Source: Clostridia bacterium (GTDB lineage Bacteria; Bacillota; Clostridia; Oscillospirales; SIG627). From it: a DNA stretch of 64,000 bases. Below the pieces are notes generated by a model. It saw only the letters and a program-made list of their open reading frames with translations. It was not told where the DNA came from and ran no database searches. The stretch is taken from contig JAFWZW010000004.1 in the NCBI GenBank assembly GCA_017517325.1, positions 167,295-231,294 of the forward strand. The letters run 5' to 3'. Positions 51,644-61,229 of the stretch are shown here, piece after piece; the first letter of the stretch is position 1; the number at the start of each line of letters is the position of its first letter. Made by a program: the position numbers and the translations under genes.

Positions 51644-53080
51644 TTACCTTTTTCTGAACATTTTTTTGACATTCTGTCTCGTTGATGGAATTAATAACAG
51701 CATCGATGCATAAACAAGGCACGCTAATACGATGGATATAATGTCCCACATAACGGTTTTATTAACTGTTTGAAGAATGAGGCACATAACTGCCATAACA
51801 GCGGTTGATATCCAAATAGGCCATTGATTTTGCAGGAGTGTTTTTACGTCAATTTGCAGATATTTTTTCATCACAAACAATTCGGGAACAATTAGGGCAA
51901 GCCGTGCGAAAGAACGAGCGTAAACTAAACACCAAAAGCCATTCTTTGCAGAGACGACACATATCGGAATCAGGAAACACACATCAACTACCTGTAAAAC
52001 AAACGGAATTCGATATGCACCTTTTGCTCTGTATGCATCACTGAAAATACTTACGTACACCGCCCGCACCGCCAGAGTGAATGCTGTGATTCCAACAACG
52101 TCGGCTGCCTCGCGCCATTGTTCTCCAAAAAGAATATCCACAGCTAAATCCCTATACAGAAAAACACCTACTCCCAAAGGGATTAGCAGCATAGCTAACA
52201 TTTGCTGGGTGCTGACAAAAAGAGAAACAAATTTTTTCTTGTCATTTTGGCACTTAGTAAGCCCCACAAATAAAACGGGGAAGACAGAGGCTGTAATCAT
52301 AGCATACAAACTATTTACGGTATTTAGTGAGTTTTTATATAACCCAAGATAATACTCTGTCATATATTGCGTAATGATTAAAGAATCGACCCACGCTGTT
52401 AACCATACGGCAATACCATCCATCAGAGTCCATACTGTATCCGAAAACATTCTGCGTAACAGTTTCACGGAATAGAAAAACTTGATCCGGTAGCCGCTCT
52501 GATGCTTTGATATCACCATCTGCGCAAAAACACTTGCGATATTTCCAATAACCAAAGACCAATATTTCAGCCCGATCATTGCCAAAGGGATCGTAATGAT
52601 TAATGGTATCAACGCGGTGATCACTCTGATTATGAAGACTTTTTTGAATGCAAGTCTTTTATGTATAGAGGCATCAAATACACCGGTCATTGCATAAAGC
52701 GGAAGAATCAAACCGGAAATAGCAACGGCACACCAAATTTCACTATTTCCTAAAAAGGTGCTGATCGGTTTGCAAAAAAATAAAATCAGGATCCAAATCA
52801 ACACCGAAATTGTGAGAGTGGTCCAAAATGCCACGTGAAAAGACTGATTCTCTTCAGTTTCATCTTCAAATTTATGTTGAATTAAATACTTGCGAAATCC
52901 GGATTCGACAAAAACCTCACAAAATGATATTAACATCATTATTGTGGTTAACGGAGCATAATCGGCCGGAAGAAGGATCCGAGCCAAAACTGCATTTAGT
53001 ACAGGAGTAATTACTTTTACTGCAATCTCACTCAATGCAGACCATTTAAACGAATTTGCCAGCGATGACTTATTTTCCAT
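51644..53080 (-). CDS. Polysaccharide flippase (Wzx-like)
   Basis: 478 residues, about 12-14 transmembrane helices, with the N-terminal pattern SLANSFKWSALSEIAVKVITPVLNAVLARILLPADYAPLTTI typical of polysaccharide_synt/WzxC-type flippases. It would move lipid-linked repeat units across the membrane. No clear ribosome-binding site before ATG 53080, which is odd after a 340-base noncoding gap. AT-rich compared with the flanks. Confidence 0.88.
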   Translation of the reverse strand: MENKSSLANSFKWSALSEIAVKVITPVLNAVLARILLPADYAPLTTIMMLISFCEVFVESGFRKYLIQHKFEDETEENQSFHVAFWTTLTISVLIWILILFFCKPISTFLGNSEIWCAVAISGLILPLYAMTGVFDASIHKRLAFKKVFIIRVITALIPLIITIPLAMIGLKYWSLVIGNIASVFAQMVISKHQSGYRIKFFYSVKLLRRMFSDTVWTLMDGIAVWLTAWVDSLIITQYMTEYYLGLYKNSLNTVNSLYAMITASVFPVLFVGLTKCQNDKKKFVSLFVSTQQMLAMLLIPLGVGVFLYRDLAVDILFGEQWREAADVVGITAFTLAVRAVYVSIFSDAYRAKGAYRIPFVLQVVDVCFLIPICVVSAKNGFWCLVYARSFARLALIVPELFVMKKYLQIDVKTLLQNQWPIWISTAVMAVMCLILQTVNKTVMWDIISIVLACLVYASMLLLIPSTRQNVKKMFRKR

Positions 53081-53421
53081 GTTAACTGAGAGCGTGGGAA
53101 TTTTCGGGGTGATTACGATCCCACCATCCTCCTTTTGTTTTGCATCATAATTGCATTTTATTTATATTCTTATGCTGTGAAAACGAATTGGCGCTACGCG
53201 GCCTTCCGTTTGCTTGGTGAAAAACCATGTGAATCTGCGGAATACTTACAGACAGTTTTTCTGCCAATGCTTCATCTCATCAAGGGCTTCCGATTTTTCC
53301 GAGCAGATTGTTGCAAAACCAAGGGGTGAGTCTATATCGAAAAAGCCAATATTTATTTCGGTGTATGTCGCTCTGCTATATACGCTTTGACCACATACTT
53401 ATCCGCATTTGGTTTTAAATC
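53081..53421 (-). other. Noncoding gap in the exopolysaccharide cluster, possible gene relic
   Basis: 341 bases with no complete gene. On the reverse strand there is an open stretch of about 49 codons (53246-53395) ending NIGFFDIDSPLG...MKHWQKNCL, without start codon, that reads like the tail of a protein. AAAGGAGGATGG at about 53120-53131 (reverse) resembles a ribosome-binding site in front of only an 11-codon frame. I infer deletion of a gene here. Confidence 0.3.
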
Positions 53422-53964
53422 TCACAACTTATTATCTTTTCTGTTTTTAAGCACTTTTGCCGGATTTCCGCCCACAACGGCGTATGGAGGCACGTCCTTC
53501 GTTACGACGGAGGCCGCACCGATAATGGCACCCTCACCGATTCGGACACCGGGCAGAATGGTAACCCTGCTGCCGATCCACACGTCACTGCCGATCTCCA
53601 CCGGCTTTTCCGCAGCAATGCCCTGACGGTTCATCGGTATATCGGTTCTTTCGGTGTTGTGATTGTAGGCGTAAACGTAGCATTCCGGACCCATCATTAC
53701 GTTATCCCCGATTTTTACCGTACCGTACAGCTTGCTGTTGGCTCCAATACCGGAATTATCACCAATGGTAGTTGTCATTGCAAATCTTGCACCACGGTCG
53801 ATATTGATGTTCCGTCCGGCAGAAGAAAGCATCATTCGGGTTAAGCTTCCGCGAATTTCTTTTTGAAAGATCTTAATTTTAGAGGTTGATTCCGGAAGGC
53901 GGATCGCCAGTCCGTAATACAATGCGTATCCCAAATAGCGGAACAGTTTTTTACTCCCCTTCAT
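53422..53964 (-). CDS. Hexapeptide-repeat acyltransferase (maltose/serine O-acetyltransferase type)
   Basis: 180 residues. Beta-helix repeats [40 protein letters not shown], catalytic His in YNHN, then [47 protein letters not shown]. Transfers an acetyl group to a sugar of the polymer. Six bases downstream of the GT4 gene in the same operon. Confidence 0.9.
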   Translation of the reverse strand: MKGSKKLFRYLGYALYYGLAIRLPESTSKIKIFQKEIRGSLTRMMLSSAGRNINIDRGARFAMTTTIGDNSGIGANSKLYGTVKIGDNVMMGPECYVYAYNHNTERTDIPMNRQGIAAEKPVEIGSDVWIGSRVTILPGVRIGEGAIIGAASVVTKDVPPYAVVGGNPAKVLKNRKDNKL

Positions 53965-53970
53965 CTCAAC

Positions 53971-55035
53971 TTACTCCTCCGATTTTATCGTTTTGAGATA
54001 AGAAATCCATTTTTCGGCGATTCTATTGATAGATAACGTTTCTCTCAACTGTTGCCCTTGCGCGGAGAAGCGGCTCGCCAACTCCGGATCATCGGCAATC
54101 TTAGCCATTTTTTCAGCCAGCGTGGGCGCATCCCCCACGGGAACCAAAAAGCCGCTGACACCGTCCCTTATCGTCAGGCGGGCGCCACCGATGGGGTGAT
54201 CGGTCGAAATACACGGAATTCCCATTCCCACCGCTTCGATCAATGCGTTGCTCATACCTTCGTAATCGGAAGACATTACAAACATTGAGGCATCTGCGAT
54301 TTCTGAAAGGACCTCTTTGGAAAAGCCGCGAAGAAACACCTTTTCTTCCATCCCAACGGACTGAATATGATCTGACAGCTCTTTCTCCAAAGGGCCGTCA
54401 CCGTAAATTTCCGCAATATAATCGGGGTGGCTTTCGGAAAATTCCCGAAAAGCATCGATAAACATTTTTTGATTCTTCTGTTTAAACAGGCGGCCAACGT
54501 TTACAACCCGTTTCTTGCGTTCGCCGCTATATGCCGCAGGCAATAGGGGGTTGATGGGATTCATAATAACAACGCTTTTTTTCTGAATTCGCTTGTTGAA
54601 AAACCCTTGGGCATCGGGGGTCTGAAATACGTAACCTGCCGCAAAAGGATATGTTACCGCCCGCAAGAAACGATAAATTTGCTCCTTGGGCGCGACATAG
54701 GGATTGTTGCGCTCGCTGATCACCACGGGTGTTTTTAACATCCGTGTGGCCAAAATCGTTTCAATATTTGTATTGGTCAAGAATGATATTATGATGTCGT
54801 AGCGATTTTCCTTTATGCATTGGCGCAACGCGCTGACCCGCGAGAGGATGCCTTTATCCCTTGCAGATAGATCCACAAGCTTCACCCCGTCCTTCAACGG
54901 ATATACGCACTCCGAAGCTTTTGCAACCATGATCGAAACGTCGTGGCCTTGCTCCGAAAAAGCATTTGCCAGTTCCGATACGACCCGCTCTGCGCCGCCA
55001 CCGCGCATATATGCCATTGAAAAAGCGATTTTCAT
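53971..55035 (-). CDS. Glycosyltransferase family 4
   Basis: 354 residues from ATG 55035, which overlaps the upstream stop (TGATG). GT-B fold: MKIAFSMAYMRGGGAERVVSELA at the N terminus and the nucleotide-sugar site VVNVGRLFKQKNQKMFIDAF ... SSDYEGMSNALIEAVGMGIPCISTD. The Glu-x7-Glu motif is EGMSNALIE. Adds a sugar to the lipid-linked repeat unit on the cytosolic face; specificity unknown. Confidence 0.92.
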   Translation of the reverse strand: MKIAFSMAYMRGGGAERVVSELANAFSEQGHDVSIMVAKASECVYPLKDGVKLVDLSARDKGILSRVSALRQCIKENRYDIIISFLTNTNIETILATRMLKTPVVISERNNPYVAPKEQIYRFLRAVTYPFAAGYVFQTPDAQGFFNKRIQKKSVVIMNPINPLLPAAYSGERKKRVVNVGRLFKQKNQKMFIDAFREFSESHPDYIAEIYGDGPLEKELSDHIQSVGMEEKVFLRGFSKEVLSEIADASMFVMSSDYEGMSNALIEAVGMGIPCISTDHPIGGARLTIRDGVSGFLVPVGDAPTLAEKMAKIADDPELASRFSAQGQQLRETLSINRIAEKWISYLKTIKSEE

Positions 55036-55688
55036 CAATAGTACCACCTTATGTTTTCTTTCAGTATCTTTGCAGGTGCGCCGCCGATCAGCACCCCCGG
55101 TCGGTCAAACGTTTTGGTAACCAGACTGCGATAGGCAACCACACTGTCATCCGGAATGACCGTTCCTTTCAAAACATCTGCGTAGGCGCAAAGCCATACG
55201 TGATTGCCAATTGTGACCTCTTTACTTTCGGATTCTACGCCCGTCGATTCATCCACGATGGTATGTCCGTCGTTATCCCGAACGTTCACGTTCCAGCCCA
55301 GCGTCACGTCGTTCCCGATCCGGATTCCTTTTGAGCAGGCAATCAAGCAATTCTTGTTTGTGGAGAAATTATTCCCGATCACAAGGGTGCCCTTGTCAAC
55401 GCATATAGAATTTCCTGCGCTGATTCCCGCCTTGCCTTCAAATACTATAGTCGCGTTTTTCTTGACGGCAAATCGGGAGTATGCATTTTCGGCAATAGCC
55501 GGGGATCCACCAAAGCCGACCTTAACTGCGCCGAACCGGAAATTGCATAGTTGTACGCTTCCTTTTACGTTCAGTCTGCATTTTTTTGCGATCAGCACGG
55601 GGAACTTTACGCCTTTTATGCCAAAGCACTTCAGGTTGAATATCAACGATTTACAAATCGCTATTTCAAAGATCCTTTTGAGCGGCAT
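55035..55688 (-). CDS. Hexapeptide-repeat acyltransferase
   Basis: 217 residues with N-terminal extension and beta-helix repeats (GKAGISAGNSICVDKGTLVIGNNFSTNKNCLIACSKGIRIGNDVTLGWNVNVRDNDGH; KEVTIGNHVWLCAYADVLKGTVIPDDSVV). His of RDNDGH is the likely catalytic base. Overlaps the Wzy-like gene by 28 bases and the GT4 gene by one. Third acyltransferase of the cluster, so the polymer is probably heavily decorated. Confidence 0.85.
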   Translation of the reverse strand: MPLKRIFEIAICKSLIFNLKCFGIKGVKFPVLIAKKCRLNVKGSVQLCNFRFGAVKVGFGGSPAIAENAYSRFAVKKNATIVFEGKAGISAGNSICVDKGTLVIGNNFSTNKNCLIACSKGIRIGNDVTLGWNVNVRDNDGHTIVDESTGVESESKEVTIGNHVWLCAYADVLKGTVIPDDSVVAYRSLVTKTFDRPGVLIGGAPAKILKENIRWYY

Positions 55689-56944
55689 AGGGATATCTCC
55701 TTTGTTGCATTGTTTTTTTGGAGCGCTTCTCTTTCGGGGACAGAAGAAGGCTTCTTAAAAATCGCACAGATCGCTATGCACAATACGTATTGACAGAAGG
55801 GATCTGCATAACTGACCATACCAACGTCCGCTACCAACAGAGCTACTAACACCGCTTTAAAGAGTGCCGATTCTTTGTTCGCTACGGATTTTTTAAACAA
55901 AATTCCGGCAACGTAGCCGTAATATAGAAGAAACCCAACTATGCCGGTATTTACCAGTAGCTCAACGTAGTTATTATGGGAATACACGCTCGTGCCTGAA
56001 ATGCTACCGTACACCTGAGAGAAGCCGTTAAGACCGTAGCCGAAGATCGGTTTTTGGCTGAATGCTTCCAAGCCAACTTCTATCATATGCTGACGGATTC
56101 GGGAACTGCGATCACCGCCGGTGCCACCCACCGTATCTGCCAATTCTTCAAAACGATAACCTAAGTGTTCATACAAAAAGGGAACGTTGTAAAGTGCGTA
56201 CAGGATTCCGTAAGCACAAATAATTGCGATTACGATGTTTCGGATCTTGTGGGATTTGGATGACCCCAGCAAATATACCATCAACGTAACGAATATGATG
56301 ATCAGGGACTTTTTGGAGCCGGAAAGAACAACGAAGATCAGAAAGAACGCCACTAACACAACGCCAAACACTTTGCCGAGCTTTTTATGATTCTGCGCAT
56401 TGATAAAGAAGACGTAGAAGATCATAACCGCGCCTAAGGAGGCCATCAAGCCGATCTGGTTGGCATTCCAGGCTTCATTGACAGAGCTTACACCCAGTCG
56501 CTCCCCTTCTTCAAGCGCCGTCATATCTACCGTTTTCGCCAGGTACACCAGGTTCACAAACATCGCAAATGCGGCTAATTTGATGAACTGCCGAATGTTA
56601 TTTGGATCTTCCGTGCATTTTAGATCAATCAGAAACACTACAACGGATTGCAGGAGAAGTTTTTTGATTGTAATGAAGGCCGCCGCTTCGTTCACTGCGT
56701 AAACATATGCCAGAAAGAAGAAGGCGATCAGTATGATCCTCCACACCACGTAGGAGGTTAATTTAAACTTACCTTTTGCAATCAGCTCCAGCGCCAACGC
56801 TGCAAAACAAAGCAAAAACGGGAGATAGTAAACTACGGTATTTTTGGTATACAGCAGTTCTCCGTTCGTAGCGCAAAAAAACGCTACAAAAACCGCAAGA
56901 TAGCTGAGAAGATCGTTAATTTTTTGTTCCTGAATCCTAATCAT
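55661..56944 (-). CDS. O-antigen ligase/polymerase-like protein (Wzy-like)
   Basis: 427 residues from ATG 56944, chosen because GGGAG precedes it; in-frame ATGs at 56956 and 56971 lack sites. About 11-12 transmembrane helices, with the Wzy_C-type large loop (EELADTVGGTGGDRSSRIRQHMIEVGLEAFSQKPIFGYGLNGFSQVYG...SHNNYVELLVNTGIVGFLLYYG). It should polymerise or ligate repeat units outside the membrane. Confidence 0.87.
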   Translation of the reverse strand: MIRIQEQKINDLLSYLAVFVAFFCATNGELLYTKNTVVYYLPFLLCFAALALELIAKGKFKLTSYVVWRIILIAFFFLAYVYAVNEAAAFITIKKLLLQSVVVFLIDLKCTEDPNNIRQFIKLAAFAMFVNLVYLAKTVDMTALEEGERLGVSSVNEAWNANQIGLMASLGAVMIFYVFFINAQNHKKLGKVFGVVLVAFFLIFVVLSGSKKSLIIIFVTLMVYLLGSSKSHKIRNIVIAIICAYGILYALYNVPFLYEHLGYRFEELADTVGGTGGDRSSRIRQHMIEVGLEAFSQKPIFGYGLNGFSQVYGSISGTSVYSHNNYVELLVNTGIVGFLLYYGYVAGILFKKSVANKESALFKAVLVALLVADVGMVSYADPFCQYVLCIAICAIFKKPSSVPEREALQKNNATKEISLCRSKGSLK

Positions 56945-56988
56945 TTGTTCTCCCATACCATACTGCCGCATAGCAGAATCTGCGTTTA

Positions 56989-57879
56989 TTATATCTTTTC
57001 GTACCCTTTTAGCGGCATCATATCACCAAACACACGATCAAATTCTCTCGGTTCGAAAGGATGCAATCCGCCAAAATGCAAAAAGGTTAGTTCTCCAAAA
57101 TAAATCTTTCCGTTCTCGTTATAGAGATCTACACGCACAATTGGAAAATCACCTGCTAAATCTTTGGCTGCTTTTATCATTGTCTCAAAGTTTTCCGGTT
57201 TCTGTAATTCTATTGGCGTATTGGGGTGACCGTTTTCTACCGGATAGTGGTTCCATTCTAAATCGAAAAAATCAAAATAGGCATCGTCACCTTGGCGGTC
57301 ACTAGCTACAAACAAGAATTTCGGTTCGCCGTAGGAACAGAAAAATTTATAATCCTTGGGCGCTTTCCCATCTTCCGTTTGAATAATTTCTTCGCAGATG
57401 ATCTTTCTTTCAACACCTTTGTAAGAGAGCTCTGCGCGGTGTGCGCCAAAATCTTCTTTCAACCACTTGTTTAAATCTTGTTTCGTTTTATCGATATCTA
57501 ATACAGTTTTGTCTCTGCAGATGATTACACTTCCACTACCATGATTGCACTTTAGCACAAACTGCCGAGGCAAAGAATCCCAATCTATTTGATCTGCATT
57601 ATTCCAAACACCGATCAATTTTACCAACAGATCTTCACGACCACACTTTGCTATGTATTCTCTGACTGCATATTTATCTACACATTGACGGACCAGGGGG
57701 TCATTCTTATATACCTTTAGTTTCAACCATTGCATTTTTTCTGTCAGTGTTTTTGGGTTTTTCATATCCAACGGATATCCCATATACTTTTTGAAAAGTA
57801 TTTTTGTTGCAAGGGTAGGAGAAATTGCTTGTACGCCTATCATAACTTTTTTTGCTATTTTTTTTACAAAACTATGCAT
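56989..57879 (-). CDS. TupA-like ATP-grasp ligase
   Basis: 296 residues: NPKTLTEKMQWLKLKVYKNDPLVRQCVDKYAVREYI, FVLKCNHGSGSVIICRDK, KDYKFFCSYGEPKFLFVASDR and VRVDLYNENGKIYFGELTFLHFGG. This is the TupA-like ATP-grasp family named for teichuronopeptide synthesis, thought to attach amino acids or peptides to uronic acids of surface polymers. Its presence with UDP-uronate synthesis genes fits that idea. Distinctly AT-rich. ATG 57879. Confidence 0.88.
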   Translation of the reverse strand: MHSFVKKIAKKVMIGVQAISPTLATKILFKKYMGYPLDMKNPKTLTEKMQWLKLKVYKNDPLVRQCVDKYAVREYIAKCGREDLLVKLIGVWNNADQIDWDSLPRQFVLKCNHGSGSVIICRDKTVLDIDKTKQDLNKWLKEDFGAHRAELSYKGVERKIICEEIIQTEDGKAPKDYKFFCSYGEPKFLFVASDRQGDDAYFDFFDLEWNHYPVENGHPNTPIELQKPENFETMIKAAKDLAGDFPIVRVDLYNENGKIYFGELTFLHFGGLHPFEPREFDRVFGDMMPLKGYEKI

Positions 57880-57883
57880 AAAA

Positions 57884-59014
57884 TCAGTTCCTTTCCTGCT
57901 TGATGTATTCCAAATAGTCCGTATTCAACTCAGCCACAATATCTGCAATGTTATAACCTTTTGCGCTGATTGACTTATAAGAATCCGTAAATCTTTCTTG
58001 ATCCATTGCATGCAAAAGCGCTGCAATCCATTGATCCTTATCTGCATTCAGGGACAATGATGAAACTTGCTCCGTTACGCGAACTTCCGGAGCATATGCC
58101 GTTTCAGACACTACGCACGGCAAGCCTGCAGCTTGCGCTTCCATCAGTGCGACGCTAACACCCTCATAGAAGGAAGGCATCAGAAATACGTCAATTGTAT
58201 TCAGCAACTCCGGAATATCCGATCGTTTTCCAAGCATCAGTACGGCTGTTTCCAGCCCCATATCATAGATTTGTTTGCGAATGCTCTCCTCCAGCTCGCC
58301 GCCTCCGATTATCAGAAATTTCACATCTTTGCGGGTCTTTCGAAGTTCAAAAAACAGTTGTAAAGAAAATGTGTGATTTTTCACAGGCACCAACGAACCC
58401 ACCTGTCCAATCACTTTGCAGTTATCCAAACGCAAATCCGCCTTGTATTGTTCGACAACGTCTTGGCCGATTTGATATTGCGACAAGTAAATGCCGTTGC
58501 GAAGGATATGCCCTTTTTCAAGAAATGTCTTGCCAAACAAATATTGTCCTGCCTTTTCAGAGCAAGCATACCAGGTTGTTGCGTATGCCTTGATGTACCG
58601 TCGCATAAGTGATTCATAGATCCTGCGAACTTTGGAAGGATTGGGCGCAACACGGTTGGTGTGGGAATGGGTAATTCTAACCGGCACATGCTCTTTATAA
58701 GCTGCTTTCATAGCCAATCCCGAATTAAACAGCAAATGAGAATGTACAATATCATAAGGGCCGTTATTTCGTATTATGTGACGAATGTTACCCACCGTTG
58801 CTAAAGGATTTTTATGAGGGAACGGACAATGTATGACGCGGCAATCCAAAGACTTCGCCTCTTTTTCATACGCATGTTCTTCATCCCCATATACGAGAAA
58901 GTCGAACTGGAATTTTTCACGATCGGAATACCTTGCAATATTCATTGCAACAGCTTCCATTCCTCCTATGTTCAGCGAGCCGGTTATTACTAAAACGCGA
59001 ATCTTATCTGCCAT
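57884..59014 (-). CDS. Glycosyltransferase family 4
   Basis: 376 residues from ATG 59014 (GGAGATGAGTTTT upstream; an ATG nine bases earlier is also possible). GT-B: VLVITGSLNIGGMEAVAMNIAR at the N terminus and VIGQVGSLVPVKNHTFSLQLF ... MPSFYEGVSVALMEAQAAGLPCVVSETAYAPEV. EGVSVALME is the acceptor Glu-x7-Glu block. Acts on the cytosolic lipid-linked intermediate. Confidence 0.92.
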   Translation of the reverse strand: MADKIRVLVITGSLNIGGMEAVAMNIARYSDREKFQFDFLVYGDEEHAYEKEAKSLDCRVIHCPFPHKNPLATVGNIRHIIRNNGPYDIVHSHLLFNSGLAMKAAYKEHVPVRITHSHTNRVAPNPSKVRRIYESLMRRYIKAYATTWYACSEKAGQYLFGKTFLEKGHILRNGIYLSQYQIGQDVVEQYKADLRLDNCKVIGQVGSLVPVKNHTFSLQLFFELRKTRKDVKFLIIGGGELEESIRKQIYDMGLETAVLMLGKRSDIPELLNTIDVFLMPSFYEGVSVALMEAQAAGLPCVVSETAYAPEVRVTEQVSSLSLNADKDQWIAALLHAMDQERFTDSYKSISAKGYNIADIVAELNTDYLEYIKQERN

Positions 59015-59032
59015 AAAACTCATCTCCGATGA

Positions 59033-59935
59033 TCACAAACTGCTTCTCAATTTCAAAACAGTTTTGAAGTTGGTAAAGGACAGCGCATAATAGGCAAGCG
59101 CTTTTTTGCTTCGCTGCTCTTTAAGAGCAGCCTTGAGGAACTTTCTCGCCAGCTTGCCGTCTCCGTTTCGCATCGCTTTGTTGCCCAGAAGCATATATTC
59201 GTTGTACTTTTTCTCCCGCCGCATTTCTTCCGTCAGGGTATCCAGCATATCCTTGTATTTCTCGTTAATATATGCAAAGGCTTCCACGTATTTATCCGTC
59301 AGGGCAGATACCTGCTTTGTGCCGGTGTAATTATAGTAATTGATCATTTCCTCGGGCACCAAACCGACCTTGCAAAGCTGACAAACTCGGATCCACAGGT
59401 CGAAATCCTGCAAGGCACGCAGGTTTATGTCAAACATACCGGCTTTCAGCAACAGATCCTTTCGCGCCATTACGGTAGAGGTGGTGCCAACGCTGTTATC
59501 TAACAGAATTTCTTTGCTCAAATCGCCCTGGGCTTTGGGATTGGTTCGATAGGTCACCTGCTCGTTTACGTAGAGGATCCGCACACCGGTATATACCAGC
59601 CCGATCTCAGGGTCAGACTCCATTACTGCCATCTGCTTTTCCAGCTTTTCCGGCATAAATTCATCGTCGTCATCCAAGAACGCTACGAATTCACCGGATG
59701 CATTTTCAATGCCAGTGTTTCTGGCAATGTTGCCGCCCTTGGCGGGGAAATACTCGATAAACCTGATTCGGGCGTCATCCTTTGCCAGCTCGTTTACCAC
59801 TTCTTTGGTATTATCTTCGGAACCGTCGGATACAACGACGATCTCCAGATCTTTCCACGTTTGCGCCTGCACGCTCTTGATGGCACGGGGCAACAAGTCT
59901 GCCCGATTATGGGTGGGAATTACAACACTAATCAT
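59033..59935 (-). CDS. Glycosyltransferase family 2
   Basis: 300 residues. GT-A fold: SVVIPTHNRADLLPRAIKSVQAQTWKDLEIVVVSDGS, DxD-type FLDDDDEFMPEKLEKQM, and a C-terminal helical tail. Uses a nucleotide sugar to extend the repeat unit. Eighteen bases upstream of the GT4 gene. Confidence 0.93.
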   Translation of the reverse strand: MISVVIPTHNRADLLPRAIKSVQAQTWKDLEIVVVSDGSEDNTKEVVNELAKDDARIRFIEYFPAKGGNIARNTGIENASGEFVAFLDDDDEFMPEKLEKQMAVMESDPEIGLVYTGVRILYVNEQVTYRTNPKAQGDLSKEILLDNSVGTTSTVMARKDLLLKAGMFDINLRALQDFDLWIRVCQLCKVGLVPEEMINYYNYTGTKQVSALTDKYVEAFAYINEKYKDMLDTLTEEMRREKKYNEYMLLGNKAMRNGDGKLARKFLKAALKEQRSKKALAYYALSFTNFKTVLKLRSSL

Positions 59936-59947
59936 ACTCTCTCCTAA

Positions 59948-61219
59948 TCAAAAAACATCTACCACGTACAACCCCCTGTGGCCCTCAAAAACGGAGTCGA
60001 AGCAAATCTTTTTTCCGTCCGGGCTCCATCTGGGGTGCAGGTCGCAACGGGTATCGTTATCATATCGGAAGGGGGCAAACACTCTTGCCAAAATTTTTGC
60101 GTCTTTTGCTTCCGGGTCCGTATCCTTCAGCAACTTGATCTCTGCGATGCGGGCGCGGTCTGGGTAGGAATCCGTTACCACAAAGCAACGGTCAGGGGAA
60201 TAGCTGGGGTGCCCGTCGTTGCTGTATTTGCTCCACAGATGGGTGTACTCCGAGGTCTTATCCTTCATCAGGTAATAGCCGGGGCCGCCACTGTGCTTGT
60301 TTTCAAAGGCAATGATCTCCTCGTCATTTTTCCAGTAACAGTGAGAGACCATATCGTCATCGCTTAGAACGTACATATCGCTACCGTCAACGTTGCAAGT
60401 GATCAACCTCGTATATTTCCGCTGACCGTTAAACCAGCGGTACAGCACCATGAAGCGTTTTCCGTTGGGGCTGAGCATAATATGGTTGACCTTATGTACC
60501 GAGCCTTCTTCCTGCATTTCCTTGCGTGGTTGGAATTGGGCAAAATCTGTGTATTTCAGCAGCGGCTGTACGTCACCGTTTTCCAGATCCACCGTCCAGA
60601 TACAGGGTGCATCCGGGAGGGCAACGTCCTTTGTAACCTCGGGAACGTTGTAATAACCGTAACCGGGGCGCAGAGAATACAGTCGGGCAAAATCCAACGT
60701 AAGGGCCAACTTGCCGTCAGCAGATACGCTGTATACCGGCGCATCGATCACGCGCTCCTCGCCGCTTTCCACGTTCAGGATCACGGCACAGAATCTTCCG
60801 TCGCGAAAATCGTTGTACAGGATCTTGCTTTGATAATCGGGTCCAAGCCACTGCAGCATACAGGACATTTGCACGTTCCAAGCGCCGGTTTCAGCCAACT
60901 TTCTGACCCGTCCTTCCTGATCCTTTTCCTTTGCCGTATCGATCAAAAGGATGTCGGCCGGCTCCTTGGGTGAAACGTCGCTCCACGTATTATTGGCGCG
61001 CATACAAAGCATATAGCGCTGGGTTGCATCCCAAGGGGATTTATCATAATACCCAAAGAAGTATTCCTTGCCATCATCGGGAGAAACGCACTGAATATTA
61101 CCTTCAGATTTTATTTTGGGCGAGATCGCGTACATACCAAGCTGATAGGCGCGTTTGATGATTTTTTTGATAGCGGGAAACTTATTCAGTTGATAATTGA
61201 TCTTCTGCTCTAAACTCAT
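59948..61219 (-). CDS. Cytosolic beta-propeller protein of unknown role
   Basis: 423 residues, no signal peptide. Several blades of the PD40/TolB type: VSADGKLALTLDFARLYS, VNHIMLSPNGKRFMVLYRWFNG, GHPSYSPDRCFVVTDSYPD and HPRWSPDGKKICFDSVFEGHRGLYVVDV. Early motif QCVSPDDGKEYFFGYYDKSPWD. It sits between two GT2 genes with gaps of 10-12 bases, so it is part of the polymer machinery. The blade pattern recalls oligogalacturonate lyases (PL22), but no catalytic set is confirmed; a glycosyltransferase partner or a sensing role is also possible. Confidence 0.72.
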   Translation of the reverse strand: MSLEQKINYQLNKFPAIKKIIKRAYQLGMYAISPKIKSEGNIQCVSPDDGKEYFFGYYDKSPWDATQRYMLCMRANNTWSDVSPKEPADILLIDTAKEKDQEGRVRKLAETGAWNVQMSCMLQWLGPDYQSKILYNDFRDGRFCAVILNVESGEERVIDAPVYSVSADGKLALTLDFARLYSLRPGYGYYNVPEVTKDVALPDAPCIWTVDLENGDVQPLLKYTDFAQFQPRKEMQEEGSVHKVNHIMLSPNGKRFMVLYRWFNGQRKYTRLITCNVDGSDMYVLSDDDMVSHCYWKNDEEIIAFENKHSGGPGYYLMKDKTSEYTHLWSKYSNDGHPSYSPDRCFVVTDSYPDRARIAEIKLLKDTDPEAKDAKILARVFAPFRYDNDTRCDLHPRWSPDGKKICFDSVFEGHRGLYVVDVF

Positions 61220-61229
61220 AGAAGTTCCG

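Noticed and set aside
53135-53329. 64-codon forward frame in the exopolysaccharide gap
   Set aside because: Opposite to all cluster genes, no ribosome-binding site and no motif.
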